Positions 9,165 through 18,121 of a DNA stretch of 56,552 bases are shown piece by piece (position 1 is the stretch's first letter; each line of letters begins with the position of its first letter). This stretch comes from Thermacetogenium sp. UBA4966. Its GTDB lineage: Bacteria > Bacillota > DSM-12270 > Thermacetogeniales > Thermacetogeniaceae. Both the position numbers and the translations under genes were made by a program. The notes under the pieces are model-generated. The model made no database searches, was not told the DNA's origin, and worked only from the letters and a program-made list of their open reading frames with translations. Where the stretch lies: NCBI GenBank assembly GCA_002397275.1, contig DHAA01000094.1, positions 1-56,552 of the forward strand, read 5' to 3'.

Positions 9165-9836
9165 ATGCAGGACTATAAGTCAAGCATCGCTTTCGGAGTC
9201 ATCGGCTTGGGCCGCTTTGGGTTTTCACTTGCGGAGACACTTTCCGAAAACGGGCAGGAGGTGTTGGCGCTGGACAGCAAGGAGAGCAAGATCAAACAGA
9301 TTCAGGACAAGGTGCATCAAGCCTTTGTCGTGACACAGCTGAACAAAGAAACGCTGAAAGAAGCCGGGCTGCAGAATTGCGGCACTGTCATCGTGTGCAT
9401 CGGAGAACATGTAGAGGTCAGCATTCTGACTACCCTCAATGTGATTGAGCTGGGCATCCCGCGGGTCATTGCCAAGGCAATCAGCGCGGAGCACGGCAGA
9501 GTATTGCAGAAGATTGGCGCAGAAGTGGTTTATCCGGAGCGGGATCGGGCTATCCGCCTGGCTAATTCGCTGACAAGGCCCAGAGCGCTGGATTACATCG
9601 ATCTTTCGAGTGAATATACGATCACAGAACTGAGGCTGACCGATAAGCTGCATGGAAAAACCATTTTGGAATTGGACCTTCGCAAAAAGTTTCACCTTAA
9701 TATCATTGCCATCGTCAGGGAAAATGAAACCATCATTGAAATCGCTCCCGATCTCAAGCTAAACACAAACGATCTGATCGCCATTGTAGGCAGAAAAGAT
9801 AATATCATCAAGTTTGAGCGGCTGTTCATATCATAG
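9165..9836 (+). CDS. ktrA: Potassium channel gating subunit KtrA/TrkA family
   Basis: The 223-residue protein has an N-terminal RCK/TrkA-N Rossmann fold with nucleotide motif GLGRFG (about residues 11-16) and an acidic residue at the end of strand two (ALDSKE). A TrkA-C domain follows (about residues 140-220). It forms the cytoplasmic octameric ring that binds ATP/ADP or NAD and gates KtrB. The ribosome site AGGAGG lies 7 bases or so before the ATG. It is co-transcribed with ktrB and followed by an intrinsic terminator. Confidence 0.93.
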   Translation: MQDYKSSIAFGVIGLGRFGFSLAETLSENGQEVLALDSKESKIKQIQDKVHQAFVVTQLNKETLKEAGLQNCGTVIVCIGEHVEVSILTTLNVIELGIPRVIAKAISAEHGRVLQKIGAEVVYPERDRAIRLANSLTRPRALDYIDLSSEYTITELRLTDKLHGKTILELDLRKKFHLNIIAIVRENETIIEIAPDLKLNTNDLIAIVGRKDNIIKFERLFIS

Positions 9837-9840
9837 CAGA

Positions 9841-9886
9841 AAAACCACATGATGGCCGCTTTGAAAGCTTATCTTGTGGTTTTTTT
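9841..9886 (+). terminator. Intrinsic terminator after ktrA
   Basis: AAAACCACA pairs with TGTGGTTTT, and the descending arm runs into seven T. It begins 5 bases after the ktrA stop. Confidence 0.85.
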
Positions 9887-9992
9887 GCAGCGCTCCTTTT
9901 CGCTTATTGTCCTATACCCGCGGATCTTTATCAAAATGCCACTCCATTGTGATATATTATGGTAAAAGCATAAACATTTAGAGGGGCTTAAG

Positions 9993-10655
9993 ATGGATAC
10001 AAAACTGCTCATCGTGGAGGACGATGCTTTTCTGCAGGATGGTCTGTGCGAACTGCTGCGGGGGGAAGGGTATTCTGTGGATTGCGCCGGCGCATGCAAA
10101 GCGGCGCTGCGTCTTGCGAAAGAGAACCATTACAGCCTGATTATTCTGGACGTCGTGCTGCCGGACGGCAGCGGTCTCGATCTCTGCGCCCAATGGCGCA
10201 GCGGGGGGAACGATACTCCCATCCTTTTTCTAACGGTCAGGGACGAGGAAATCCAGATTGTACAGGGGCTGGACGCCGGAGGTGACGACTACGTCGCCAA
10301 ACCCTTCCGCCTGCGGGAATTGCTCTCGCGCATCCGCGCCCTGCTCAGGAGAAACCAGCCTGTGGTCTGCGCAAGGGACGGGCTGCGCCTCGACCTGCAA
10401 AAAATGAGCGTCTTTTATAAAAACAAACAGCTGTTTTTAACACCCACGGAATTTCAGCTCTTATCCGTTTTAATGCGCAACGCAGGCAGAGTAGTGACGC
10501 GAGCCTTCCTGCTGCAAACGATCTGGGATGACGAAGGGCTGTTTATCGACGACAACACCCTTTCCGTTCATATCAGCCGCCTGCGCGAGAAGATCGGAAC
10601 GGCCCAGATCCGGACCGTGCGCGGCATCGGCTACCAGTGGGTCGAGGGTGGATGA
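9993..10655 (+). CDS. OmpR-family response regulator of an ABC-transporter locus
   Basis: This 220-residue regulator has an acidic pair in IVEDDAF, the phosphoacceptor in IILDVVLPDGSG, the conserved Lys in GDDYVAKPFR and a C-terminal winged helix ending TVRGIGYQW. GAGGGG precedes the ATG by about 8 bases. Its stop overlaps the kinase start by four bases (ATGA at 10652). With the kinase and the following ABC transporter it matches the Bce-type layout that detects and removes cell-wall-active peptides. Confidence 0.92.
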   Translation: MDTKLLIVEDDAFLQDGLCELLRGEGYSVDCAGACKAALRLAKENHYSLIILDVVLPDGSGLDLCAQWRSGGNDTPILFLTVRDEEIQIVQGLDAGGDDYVAKPFRLRELLSRIRALLRRNQPVVCARDGLRLDLQKMSVFYKNKQLFLTPTEFQLLSVLMRNAGRVVTRAFLLQTIWDDEGLFIDDNTLSVHISRLREKIGTAQIRTVRGIGYQWVEGG

Positions 10656-11635
10656 TCATGAAACTGATCGCTCTGCTCTGCGGAAGCAGCACGCTGCTGG
10701 GCGCCTATCTGCTTTATTCCGGCATAGGCATGACAAAATGGATCGGGCTGGCGGTATTGATCACAAGCGCCGCGGCGCTTGTGATCGCCGGCCGCGCCTC
10801 GACCAAGCAAAAGAAAGCAATCGATGAATTGCATGAGCAATTGACCGATTTCCTCGCCGGAAGAGACGAAACCCCCAAATACAGCACAGAGGACGACACC
10901 CTCGCCCTGCTGGAAAACGATGTGGTGGAACTGGAGAACAGGCTGCTCCTGGAGCACGGCAACAGGCGCCGGGAGGCGCAGAAAAACGCCGATTTCATCG
11001 CCGACATTTCCCACCAGCTCAAAACGCCCCTGGCGGCGTTGAAGCTCTATTGCGAGATGGACAACGGTTATAGTTCAGACAGGCATACCCCCCGACAGCT
11101 GGCCCTGATCGAGCGCATGGAGCATCTGATCCATTCCCTGCTGCGCCTGGAAAAGCTCCGCGCCAACATCTACGAGATGAATTTTGCGGCGCACGATTTT
11201 TCCGATTTGGCCAGGCAGGTATGGGAGGAGCTGCGGCCGCTCTATCCCGCAAAGAATTTTCGCGTCACAGGCACTGCGGAGATGCGCTTTGACGACTACT
11301 GGATGGGTGAAGCCCTGAAGAACATCATGGTCAATTCCTGCCGGCACACCCCGCCGCAGGGCTGGATCCATCTCTCCCTGGCGGAAGACAACGCTTCGGT
11401 GATCGTTACCGTCGAGGACAACGGCGGGGGAATAGCGGAAGAGGAACTGCCCCAATTATTTCACCGCTTTTACCGCTCCTCCCGCGCCCAAAATGGAGGC
11501 GCGGGCATTGGGCTGGCCATCACCAGGACCATCGTGGAAAGGCATCATGGCACGATCTACGCGGAAAACACGCCCAACGGCCTCAAAATCACCCTCTGCT
11601 TCCCCAGGCTGGACGGAGTGCTGGCCATAGGCTAA
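10652..11635 (+). CDS. Sensor histidine kinase with two membrane segments and little external domain
   Basis: The first 45 or so residues form two membrane segments with a very short loop. This is the intramembrane-sensing design seen in BceS-like kinases, which perceive their signal through the partner ABC transporter. HisKA has the phosphoacceptor in ADISHQLKTPLAALK; the ATPase domain has NSCRHTP, DNGGGIAEEE and GAGIGLAITRT. The ATG at 10652 overlaps the regulator stop; an upstream in-frame GTG at 10637 is less likely. It is 328 residues long. Confidence 0.9.
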   Translation: MIMKLIALLCGSSTLLGAYLLYSGIGMTKWIGLAVLITSAAALVIAGRASTKQKKAIDELHEQLTDFLAGRDETPKYSTEDDTLALLENDVVELENRLLLEHGNRRREAQKNADFIADISHQLKTPLAALKLYCEMDNGYSSDRHTPRQLALIERMEHLIHSLLRLEKLRANIYEMNFAAHDFSDLARQVWEELRPLYPAKNFRVTGTAEMRFDDYWMGEALKNIMVNSCRHTPPQGWIHLSLAEDNASVIVTVEDNGGGIAEEELPQLFHRFYRSSRAQNGGAGIGLAITRTIVERHHGTIYAENTPNGLKITLCFPRLDGVLAIG

Positions 11636-11658
11636 ACAGCGCCTATTCTTGCGAAAAT

Positions 11659-11701
11659 GTAAGACAACGGTCAGGGAAACGTAAGATTCGGCTGCTAGGA
11701 T
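11659..11701 (+). promoter_or_regulatory. Candidate regulator site and promoter for the ABC transporter
   Basis: GTAAGA occurs at 11659-11664 and 11681-11686, exactly 22 bases apart (two helical turns). A TAGGAT -10-like element follows at 11696-11701. The arrangement fits a promoter activated by the response regulator encoded just upstream, and would give the transporter its own control. This is pattern-based only. Confidence 0.4.
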
Positions 11702-11722
11702 AGAGGGGGAGGAAGTGAAGAT

Positions 11723-12394
11723 ATGCCGATTTTACAATGCACCGATTTATGTAAAACTTATAAGAACGGTGAGAACGCGGTCCATGCCCTGCGCTCGGTC
11801 ACGGTTTCCTTTGAACAGGGGGATTTCTGCGCGGTGAGAGGCCCCAGCGGCTCGGGCAAATCCACCCTGCTGCATATCCTCGGCGGCCTGGAGTTTCCCA
11901 CATCGGGCAAAGTGTATTACCAGGGCGAGGACCTCTTCGCCTATAACGATAACCAGCTCTCTATTCTGCGCCGGCGCAGGTTCGGCTTCGTCTTTCAGGC
12001 CTATAACCTTGTGCAGGAGCTGACCGCCTATGAGAACATCCTGCTGCCGGTCTTGCTGGACAAGAGAAACCCGGACGAAAAATACATCTCCATGCTCGTT
12101 GAACTGCTGGGGCTCGCCGACCGGCTGCACCACCTGCCGAACGCCCTCTCCGGCGGCCAGCAACAGCGCGTAGCCATCGCCCGAGCGCTGGCAAACAGGC
12201 CCTCCGTCCTCTTCGCGGACGAACCCACCGGCAATCTGGACGGAAAAACGGGCAAAGAGGTGCTCTCTCTGCTCAAATACGCCGGCAAAGAGATGGGCGT
12301 AACCCTCATCCTCGTCACACACGACCTGCATATCGCCGAACAGGCGGAGCGCATCATCACCCTGGAAGACGGAGGCGTCGCCGATGACGTCTAA
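11723..12394 (+). CDS. ABC transporter ATP-binding subunit, MacB/LolD/BceA type
   Basis: This 223-residue ATPase has Walker A GPSGSGKSTLLH, the Q-loop region FVFQAYNL, signature LSGGQQQRVAIARA, Walker B VLFADEPTGNLD and His switch VTHD. These are hallmarks of the type VII (MacB/LolCDE/Bce) ATPases, which drive mechanotransmission rather than transport through a channel. GGGGGAGG lies 8 or so bases before the ATG. It overlaps the permease gene by 11 bases and is its partner. Confidence 0.93.
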   Translation: MPILQCTDLCKTYKNGENAVHALRSVTVSFEQGDFCAVRGPSGSGKSTLLHILGGLEFPTSGKVYYQGEDLFAYNDNQLSILRRRRFGFVFQAYNLVQELTAYENILLPVLLDKRNPDEKYISMLVELLGLADRLHHLPNALSGGQQQRVAIARALANRPSVLFADEPTGNLDGKTGKEVLSLLKYAGKEMGVTLILVTHDLHIAEQAERIITLEDGGVADDV

Positions 12395-15194
12395 ATCTCC
12401 CTTTACCGTAAACTCCATCGCCCTGGCCAATCTGCGCGGCAGGCGCGGAGAGTACAGGCTGCTCATAACAGGAATCGTGCTGGCCATCTACTTTATCGCG
12501 ACAACGCTCCTTTTCGCGGCCACCATGTACACCTCGCTGCGGGAACAGCACTACCGGCAGCTGGGCAGGCAGGATGCCGTTATTTTTAATTGTCAGGATG
12601 CGCCCCTGGAAGAATTAACGGCAAACGGTGTTTTCTCTGAGTACGGAACAGCTGAAACAGTGGGCTATGTCCTCCCGGACGGACAGAACGAAGGCAACGG
12701 TTTTTCCATCGCCAGATTTGACGAAACCGCCATTAACCTTGCCAGGAAGGAGGCGCTCGAGGGCAGGCTGCCCGAAAAGGCCGGTGAGATCGCCCTGGAG
12801 CGGAGCACCCTGGCGCGGCTGCGCAGCGGCGCCGCGGTGGGGGACGCCGTCCCCCTCACCCTACTGATCCCGGACGGCACGGATTTTTTGGATGCCCCTG
12901 TGCAAAAAACCTTTACCCTGGTGGGAATACTCAGCGACCAGCTACTATACATAGAAAAGTTGTATCCACATCCAGGCGCCCCGGCATACAGGGACTTACC
13001 CGCGGGGGTGCTCTCCGCTAAGGAGCCCCCCCTGGCCGCCGGGGGCAGGGATGTGGTCAACTGCTACGGGCGCTATGCGCAGAGCGCCTCCGCCTCATAT
13101 CAACTGCTCAAATCATTCTGCGAGAAAAACGGTATCGTTGTCGCTTCGGATATTGTCTGGCCAAATATGGAAATAACGCGCTATCAGTTCTTCGGCGGCA
13201 ACTATATCAATGGCGACGATATTATCTTTACATCGGCCTTCTTCATGATCATCGCCCTGATCCTGATGTGCGCCACCTGCCTGGGCATCGTCAACTCATT
13301 TACCGCCAGCCTGGAATCACGCAAGCGGCAGATCGGCCTGCTGCGCGCGGTGGGCGCCACAAAAAGGCAGATACGCCAGGTCTTCGGCCGAGAGACCCTG
13401 CTTATAGCCGTCTTCTCCATCCCCCTCGGCCTGCTGCCGGCCTGCCTCACCGTGTGGGGGATCAGCAGGATACTGGGTCCGGACTATATCTTTCGCCTCA
13501 ACGTCCCGATCATCACCGGAGTGGCCGCGGCAGGGGTGCTCTGCGTTCTGCTCGCCGCCTCCCTTCCGCTGAAAAGAGCAGCCAGGATACCCCCCATGCA
13601 GGCCGTTCGCGATGTGGATCTCTCCCGCAGCATGAAAAAGAGCCGGGTAGAAAGCGAGAGGGTCTTTAACGTCCCCCGCCTCATCGCCCGCCGCGGTCTG
13701 ACCCTCTACAAGAACAAGCAGATCGCCATCACCGCCATGCTGGTTGTGACGCTCATGCTGCTCTCCCTGGCGGTGTTCGCCGCGGCCCCGCTCATCAGGG
13801 ATGTTAATGCTGTGGACTACGGCGGCGATTACCGGCTCTATTATCCGGAGGGCGGCCCCGTAGGCTGGTTTGTGGAACATGATTTTCACAAACCCGGCAT
13901 CAGCGAGCAGGACCGGGCCGACGCTGCCGCTTTGCCCACTGTAAAGACAGTTATTGGGGAGAAAGCGCTCAGTGTGAAGATAATCGCAGACAAGATCACC
14001 CCCTACATGGTGGGGAGCCATTTTGACTATTATTTCTATTATGAATATCTTTCCTCGGGAATGATGGAAGAGCAGGAGCTGGTGCGGCAATACTATCAGC
14101 AGCAGGGCAACATCTATGAGCAGAGCAAGGCAAAATACGGCTATACCCAGGACTACATCACTGTGGAATGCTTGGGTACCGACGCCGAGGCTGTGGAGCA
14201 GCTCTCCCCTTTCGTGTCTGAGGGCAGAATCGATGTCGACAAGCTGTCCTCCGGTGAGGAGATCCTGCTCGTCGCCCCCGCGGAATACGGCGTCTCTGTT
14301 CAACGAGAGAGCGGCGAAGGCGCATCTTGGCGCACCGATTATGAGCTTGATAGGAACGAAACATACACATGCACATACAAAAACGACGCCTTCCAGGCCG
14401 GGGATCCCCTCACCCTGAGCCTGCTGTACAGCGACGAGCCTGAGCAGGACGATGAGGAGGGAAACCCGAAACTGCCTGATGATGCGGTGCGGCTAGACAG
14501 GAGGATCACTATTGGCGCCATCCTCGAACCGTCGGCCGGAGGAGAGGATCTGGCAGAGCGCTTCTCTCCTTCCTTTTATCCCGGTGATGTGGGCAGCATG
14601 ATCACCACAAGCGCGGGGTTGAGGGCGCTGGGATTCGACGTTCCTTACGATTCCCTGAACATCACCCTCCTCCAGAGCCCTAACCCGGCCCTGGAGGAGT
14701 ATCTGGACGCCAGCCTCGCCCAGATCGCGGCGCGCACCGCGGGTGTTGATCTCCGTTCATTTATCGCCATTGCCAGAGAGGACAGAAGAACTATTTACGG
14801 CCTGCTCATCGCCGCAGGAGCGCTGATCATACTCTTTTTCGCCATCTGCGCCAGCATGGTGAACAACACCCTCTCGGCCCGTATTCGGGCGAATAAGCAT
14901 CAGATCGGCACAGTGCGGGCTGTGGGCGCCTCAGAGCGGGAGATAGTGCATTCCTATCTGTGGCAGCTGCTTTCCCTGTTCGCCTGGGGAACGATCATCG
15001 GCCTGGCCGCGGAGCTGGGGGTCTGCCGCTGGCTGCTGTCCACGCAAGAGATGCAGTCCGTCAAGGCCGCCCTTCCCCTCTGGCAGCCGCTCCTGTTCGT
15101 GGCGCTGTTGTTTTTCATATGTTTTCTCAATGTCCGCTCCAAGGTGGGCTCTCTTTTCAAGGACAGTATTGTGGAAAACATCCGCGAGTTATAA
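12384..15194 (+). CDS. Large FtsX-type ABC permease with extracellular domain
   Basis: The 936-residue protein has an N-terminal membrane segment (about 25-50) and an FtsX block with three segments (about 285-400). Another segment lies near 450, followed by a long external region (about 470-790) and a C-terminal FtsX block (about 805-930). Both FtsX blocks carry the usual RAVGA motifs: QIGLLRAVGATKRQIRQV and QIGTVRAVGASEREIV. The length and duplicated FtsX domains match permeases of antimicrobial-peptide resistance or lipoprotein and peptide-release systems. The start overlaps the ATPase gene, so translation is coupled. The large external domain may bind the peptide or the secreted partner encoded downstream; the substrate is unknown. 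Confidence 0.88.
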   Translation: MTSKSPFTVNSIALANLRGRRGEYRLLITGIVLAIYFIATTLLFAATMYTSLREQHYRQLGRQDAVIFNCQDAPLEELTANGVFSEYGTAETVGYVLPDGQNEGNGFSIARFDETAINLARKEALEGRLPEKAGEIALERSTLARLRSGAAVGDAVPLTLLIPDGTDFLDAPVQKTFTLVGILSDQLLYIEKLYPHPGAPAYRDLPAGVLSAKEPPLAAGGRDVVNCYGRYAQSASASYQLLKSFCEKNGIVVASDIVWPNMEITRYQFFGGNYINGDDIIFTSAFFMIIALILMCATCLGIVNSFTASLESRKRQIGLLRAVGATKRQIRQVFGRETLLIAVFSIPLGLLPACLTVWGISRILGPDYIFRLNVPIITGVAAAGVLCVLLAASLPLKRAARIPPMQAVRDVDLSRSMKKSRVESERVFNVPRLIARRGLTLYKNKQIAITAMLVVTLMLLSLAVFAAAPLIRDVNAVDYGGDYRLYYPEGGPVGWFVEHDFHKPGISEQDRADAAALPTVKTVIGEKALSVKIIADKITPYMVGSHFDYYFYYEYLSSGMMEEQELVRQYYQQQGNIYEQSKAKYGYTQDYITVECLGTDAEAVEQLSPFVSEGRIDVDKLSSGEEILLVAPAEYGVSVQRESGEGASWRTDYELDRNETYTCTYKNDAFQAGDPLTLSLLYSDEPEQDDEEGNPKLPDDAVRLDRRITIGAILEPSAGGEDLAERFSPSFYPGDVGSMITTSAGLRALGFDVPYDSLNITLLQSPNPALEEYLDASLAQIAARTAGVDLRSFIAIAREDRRTIYGLLIAAGALIILFFAICASMVNNTLSARIRANKHQIGTVRAVGASEREIVHSYLWQLLSLFAWGTIIGLAAELGVCRWLLSTQEMQSVKAALPLWQPLLFVALLFFICFLNVRSKVGSLFKDSIVENIREL

Positions 15195-15275
15195 GGAGAA
15201 AGCTATGCCCCCGCAATTCGGGGGCGCCGTAGGAAGGATGAATTTTTATGTTCAGGGTAATTGGGAGGATCTGAA

Positions 15276-16295
15276 ATGAAAAAAGCTATCTGTTTCTTCA
15301 TTATAATATTAATCCTGTGCACAGCGGCGGTGTTAATCTGCCCGAAAAGGGATGCCGCCTCCGCGGCAGGTTCCTCAGCAGATGCGCCGCAAAGCGGCGC
15401 CGGCGCCGCCCCTCCTGCCGCCGAGCCTCAAGCTGCGCCCGCGGTCGCCTCCCAGCCCAAGCTGATGGTGGAAAAGTATGCGCTGGACCGTGATTATCTG
15501 CAGGCGGGAGAGAGCGCCACAGTAAAGATCACCATACGAAACACCAGCGGCGAACAGGACGTGAAAAACATCAAGATCTCCTTTTGGGAAGAGAGCGCGG
15601 AGATCCTGCCGGCCGGCACAGGAGCGGTTTACTATAAACAGATCGCCAAAGGCGGCTCCTGCGTCTGGAGCCTTGGAGTGACCGCCACCACAGCGGCGCA
15701 GTCCCAGCCGCACCCCGCGGCCGTTACCATGGAATATGAGGACAGCAGCGGCAACCCCTGCAGCGCCTCCGACCGCATCATTCTGCAGGTACGCCAGCCT
15801 GTGCGCCTCTCCTATGAAGATCCCTCTTTCCCCGTCCGGGTGACCGAGGGAGACACGCCCACACTGTCCATCACGCTGCACAACCTCGGCAAAAGCGCGG
15901 TCAACAACGCCCTCTTAAAATTCGAAATAGCGGGTCTCAGCAGCGGAGGCAGCGTGCTTGTCGGCAGTATCCCCCCCGGCGAGAGCAAAACAGGGACCGC
16001 CGGCTTCAGAGTGGCCTCCGAACAGCCGGGCAAGGTTACAGGGAAACTTCTCTTATCCTATGAGGATGAGTACGGTGAACATTATGAACAGGAGATCCCA
16101 CTTTCCACAACCATCGAAGAAAAAAAGGAGGCTCCCCTCCCTGAGAAAAAAGGCGCGGCGAAAAACGCATCCAAACAGCAGCGCCGGATCATCCTGGCCG
16201 CCGCAGGCGCCCTCCTCCTCGCTTTAATCTGCTATTTTGCCGTCAGATGGCGCAAAGAAAAAAAGGAACGGGAAATCGACGAAATGAGACTGTGA
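15276..16295 (+). CDS. Secreted, membrane-anchored protein with CARDB-like adhesion domains
   Basis: This 339-residue protein has a signal segment (first 25 residues), an Ala/Pro-rich linker and two CARDB-like beta-sandwich domains (about 65-170 and 175-280). The first has VKITIRNTSGEQDVKNI, the second LSITLHNLGKSAVNN. A C-terminal membrane segment near 300-320 is followed by basic residues. CARDB domains are usually found in bacterial surface proteins and bind other proteins or glycans. The ATG at 15276 follows GGGAGG by 7 bases. It is the last gene of the regulator-kinase-transporter block and may deliver substrate to the permease's external domain. A GC hairpin at 15207-15226 sits in the gap before it. 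No precise function is recognised. Confidence 0.7.
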   Translation: MKKAICFFIIILILCTAAVLICPKRDAASAAGSSADAPQSGAGAAPPAAEPQAAPAVASQPKLMVEKYALDRDYLQAGESATVKITIRNTSGEQDVKNIKISFWEESAEILPAGTGAVYYKQIAKGGSCVWSLGVTATTAAQSQPHPAAVTMEYEDSSGNPCSASDRIILQVRQPVRLSYEDPSFPVRVTEGDTPTLSITLHNLGKSAVNNALLKFEIAGLSSGGSVLVGSIPPGESKTGTAGFRVASEQPGKVTGKLLLSYEDEYGEHYEQEIPLSTTIEEKKEAPLPEKKGAAKNASKQQRRIILAAAGALLLALICYFAVRWRKEKKEREIDEMRL

Positions 16296-16399
16296 TTTAC
16301 CGTTCCCCCTGTTACATATATAATTTGTTTTTTACTCTGAAATAACGCGACGGTTCAGCTGAACTACCATATTGCTATAGACTATCAGAATTATTCTGT

Positions 16400-16830
16400 C
16401 CCCTTTGAGTATGTGAAGAAAAAAGTGGATGTACCCGTCCTTTCCTTTCCTGTCTCTGGCTTTCACCAGCGTCATCACTACTATGAAAGGAACTGACTTC
16501 TGACAGTTCAACGGCGCCTTACGATGCTGCTTACTCATTGGTTTCCTTTTTGGGTTGCCTGTTTGAGCATATTTGTCAGATCTTCCCGGATAAGAACAAC
16601 AACCTTCATCCCATGTAGCCACCACATCTACACCTGCAAGTTCGGGTAGTATTGGACTTTGTTTTGTTAAGCAAACTCGTCCGCTTGCAACTGCCTAATA
16701 TGTGATTTCTGTCCGTTGGCTCGGGATTTTGCATCCAGCTTCTGCGTCACCGCAGACACCCTTGCTCTTAGCTAACGGTTCCTACTACCAAGCCCGTAGT
16801 GGACTTTCACCACCAAGTTGTTGCCCCATA
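16400..16830 (-). mobile_element. Group II intron fragment (5' structural RNA, no reverse transcriptase)
   Basis: Read on the - strand from about 16830, the sequence has typical bacterial group II intron landmarks. These are GGTGGTGAAAGTCCACTACG, then TAGCTAAGAGCAAGGGTGTC, a GACGCAGAA element, GAACTGTCAGAAGTCAG and CATAGTAGTGATGA. These belong to domains I to IV ahead of the reverse-transcriptase gene. The reverse-transcriptase gene and the catalytic domain V are not visible, and the usual GTGCG 5' end is not seen, so the copy is truncated at both ends. The open frames across this stretch on either strand are most likely non-coding. Confidence 0.65.
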
Positions 16831-16993
16831 AACAGAGCGCTGGCTCTCTACATAGGAACATATGGCTCTATTTTAGAAGAATCGGTGGCTCCGCCACTTC
16901 GGGATCTTCCGCCACCATTTTGTCATAATTGCCCAAGGTTTCGATGGCTTCAGTTTTTCGGAGCCACCTATGCGAGTGGCATAAATCCAATCG

Positions 16994-17022
16994 TTGACAT
17001 AATAGACACAATCGTGTATGCT
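16994..17022 (+). promoter_or_regulatory. Promoter of the Phd/PIN toxin-antitoxin pair
   Basis: A perfect TTGACA (16994-16999) and TATGCT (17017-17022) are separated by 17 bases. GAGGAGGT then precedes the antitoxin ATG at 17048. Confidence 0.75.
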
Positions 17023-17047
17023 ATTGTCATACGAGGAGGTGTTACTT

Positions 17048-17323
17048 ATGAAATTTTATTCTGTACGGGATTTACGAACCAATTCCAAAAGTATTTGGGA
17101 TACTCTCTCCGGTGATGGAGAAGTAGTTATCACCAACAACGGTAAGCCTGCCGCTCTTATGCTTGACATTTCCAGCGATAACTTTGAGATGACCCTGCAG
17201 GCAATCCGACAGGCAAAAGCAATGATTGCTTTTAACAACATGAGAAGCCATGCAGCAGCGGATGGCTTTATGAGTGACGAGGAAATAGAAGCTGAAATAG
17301 AGGCAGCAAGGAAAGGAGAATAA
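17048..17323 (+). CDS. Phd/YefM-family antitoxin
   Basis: The 91-residue protein begins MKFYSVRDLRTNSKSIWDTL and contains VVITNNGKPAALMLD, the N-terminal DNA-binding fold of Phd/YefM antitoxins. An acidic helical tail (about residues 60-91) would wrap the toxin. The ATG at 17048 is chosen because GAGGAGGT is 7 or so bases upstream; earlier in-frame ATGs lie within the promoter. The PIN toxin gene starts 5 bases after the stop. Antitoxins of this type usually repress their own promoter. Confidence 0.88.
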   Translation: MKFYSVRDLRTNSKSIWDTLSGDGEVVITNNGKPAALMLDISSDNFEMTLQAIRQAKAMIAFNNMRSHAAADGFMSDEEIEAEIEAARKGE

Positions 17324-17328
17324 GGCAC

Positions 17329-17721
17329 GTGAATATCGTTTTGGATACCAATGTCTTAGTCTCTTCTCTCTGGTCTGCAAACAACAAACCAGCCGCAATT
17401 GTAAACAGCGTTCTTGCCCGCCGATTTTTTGTCTGCTATGATTACCGCATTTTGAAAGGATACTACAGTGTTCTCAGACGCGCGAAGTTTGGATTCGCCG
17501 ATTGGGAAATACAAGGTATGTTAAGTTTCATCTCCAAAAACGGAATCTCTGTCATCGCAGACCCACTGCCAGATGTTCCTTTTACTGATGAGAGTGACAA
17601 GAAATTCTACGAGGTAGCTAAATTCTGTCATGCCCCTCTCATCACAGGAAACACAAAACATTATCCGCGGGACAGTAGTATTCTAACCGTTGCGGACTTT
17701 TATCAAATGTATTTATTTTAA
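17329..17721 (+). CDS. PIN-domain toxin (putative ribonuclease)
   Basis: This 130-residue PIN-domain protein has the first metal-binding Asp in NIVLDTNVLVSSLW and later acidic residues in PFTDESDKKFYEVAK. It ends near LITGNTKHYP, as in the PIN toxin family of COG1569. These enzymes cleave RNA using Mg ions. The start is a GTG at 17329 with AAGGAG about 12 bases upstream and overlapping the end of the antitoxin. It forms a two-gene module with the Phd-type antitoxin. Confidence 0.88.
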   Translation: MNIVLDTNVLVSSLWSANNKPAAIVNSVLARRFFVCYDYRILKGYYSVLRRAKFGFADWEIQGMLSFISKNGISVIADPLPDVPFTDESDKKFYEVAKFCHAPLITGNTKHYPRDSSILTVADFYQMYLF

Positions 17722-17893
17722 GACAGCAAACCCCTCGTCTGATATACTCTGCTAAAAAGGTATATAAGCAATCCACCGCGATTTTTCTCTAGTTCTCTCA
17801 TTAACTCTTCATCCGGCATATGCTGCAGCACTAAACGTAATCTCTCTAAGTCACCTAGCTGTTCAATTTCTTCCCACACAAATAGTCTTTTTT
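17718..17893 (-). pseudogene. N-terminal remnant of a transposase
   Basis: On the - strand an open stretch reads KRLFVWEEIEQLGDLERLRL and then QHMPDEELMRELEKNRG before losing its pattern and stopping against the PIN gene's stop codon. This resembles the N-terminal region of IS1182-like DDE transposases. Only about 50 residues remain, with no catalytic residues, so the insertion sequence is almost wholly deleted. No terminal inverted repeats were identified. Confidence 0.5.
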
Positions 17894-18121
17894 GTGGTAT
17901 AATAGCCGTTCAGTAATTGCCATAAATGGCCGGGGTCAATTTCGATGACTTATTAAACGCACCCTACCGAACTCCCATTCTTTCGTTTTTTCTTGGGGTA
18001 AACTCGTTTTCAGCAACACGCTTTTTTTGTTTAATATCAGTACTCAGGGAAACAGCGCGAATGGCTCGCAGATATGCGCGATCACAAATTTTTAGATATA
18101 ACTTAGCGAACATAACGATTA
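17894..18121. other. Intergenic stretch without a recognised gene
   Basis: This AT-rich stretch lies between the transposase remnant and the DUF2292 gene. On the - strand a short run NEFTPRKNERMGVR is open next to a stop, which looks like the tail of a lost mobile-element gene. The 72-residue + strand frame here has no recognisable family or ribosome site. I see no supported gene. Confidence 0.3.

Noticed and set aside
13317..14303. A 328-residue open frame on the - strand.
   Set aside because: It is antisense to the FtsX-type permease; His- and Gly-rich composition is typical of GC-rich shadow frames.
16702..17115. A 137-residue open frame on the + strand.
   Set aside because: It runs antisense through the conserved group II intron RNA and into the toxin-antitoxin promoter. 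Similar frames are commonly mis-annotated wherever this intron RNA occurs.
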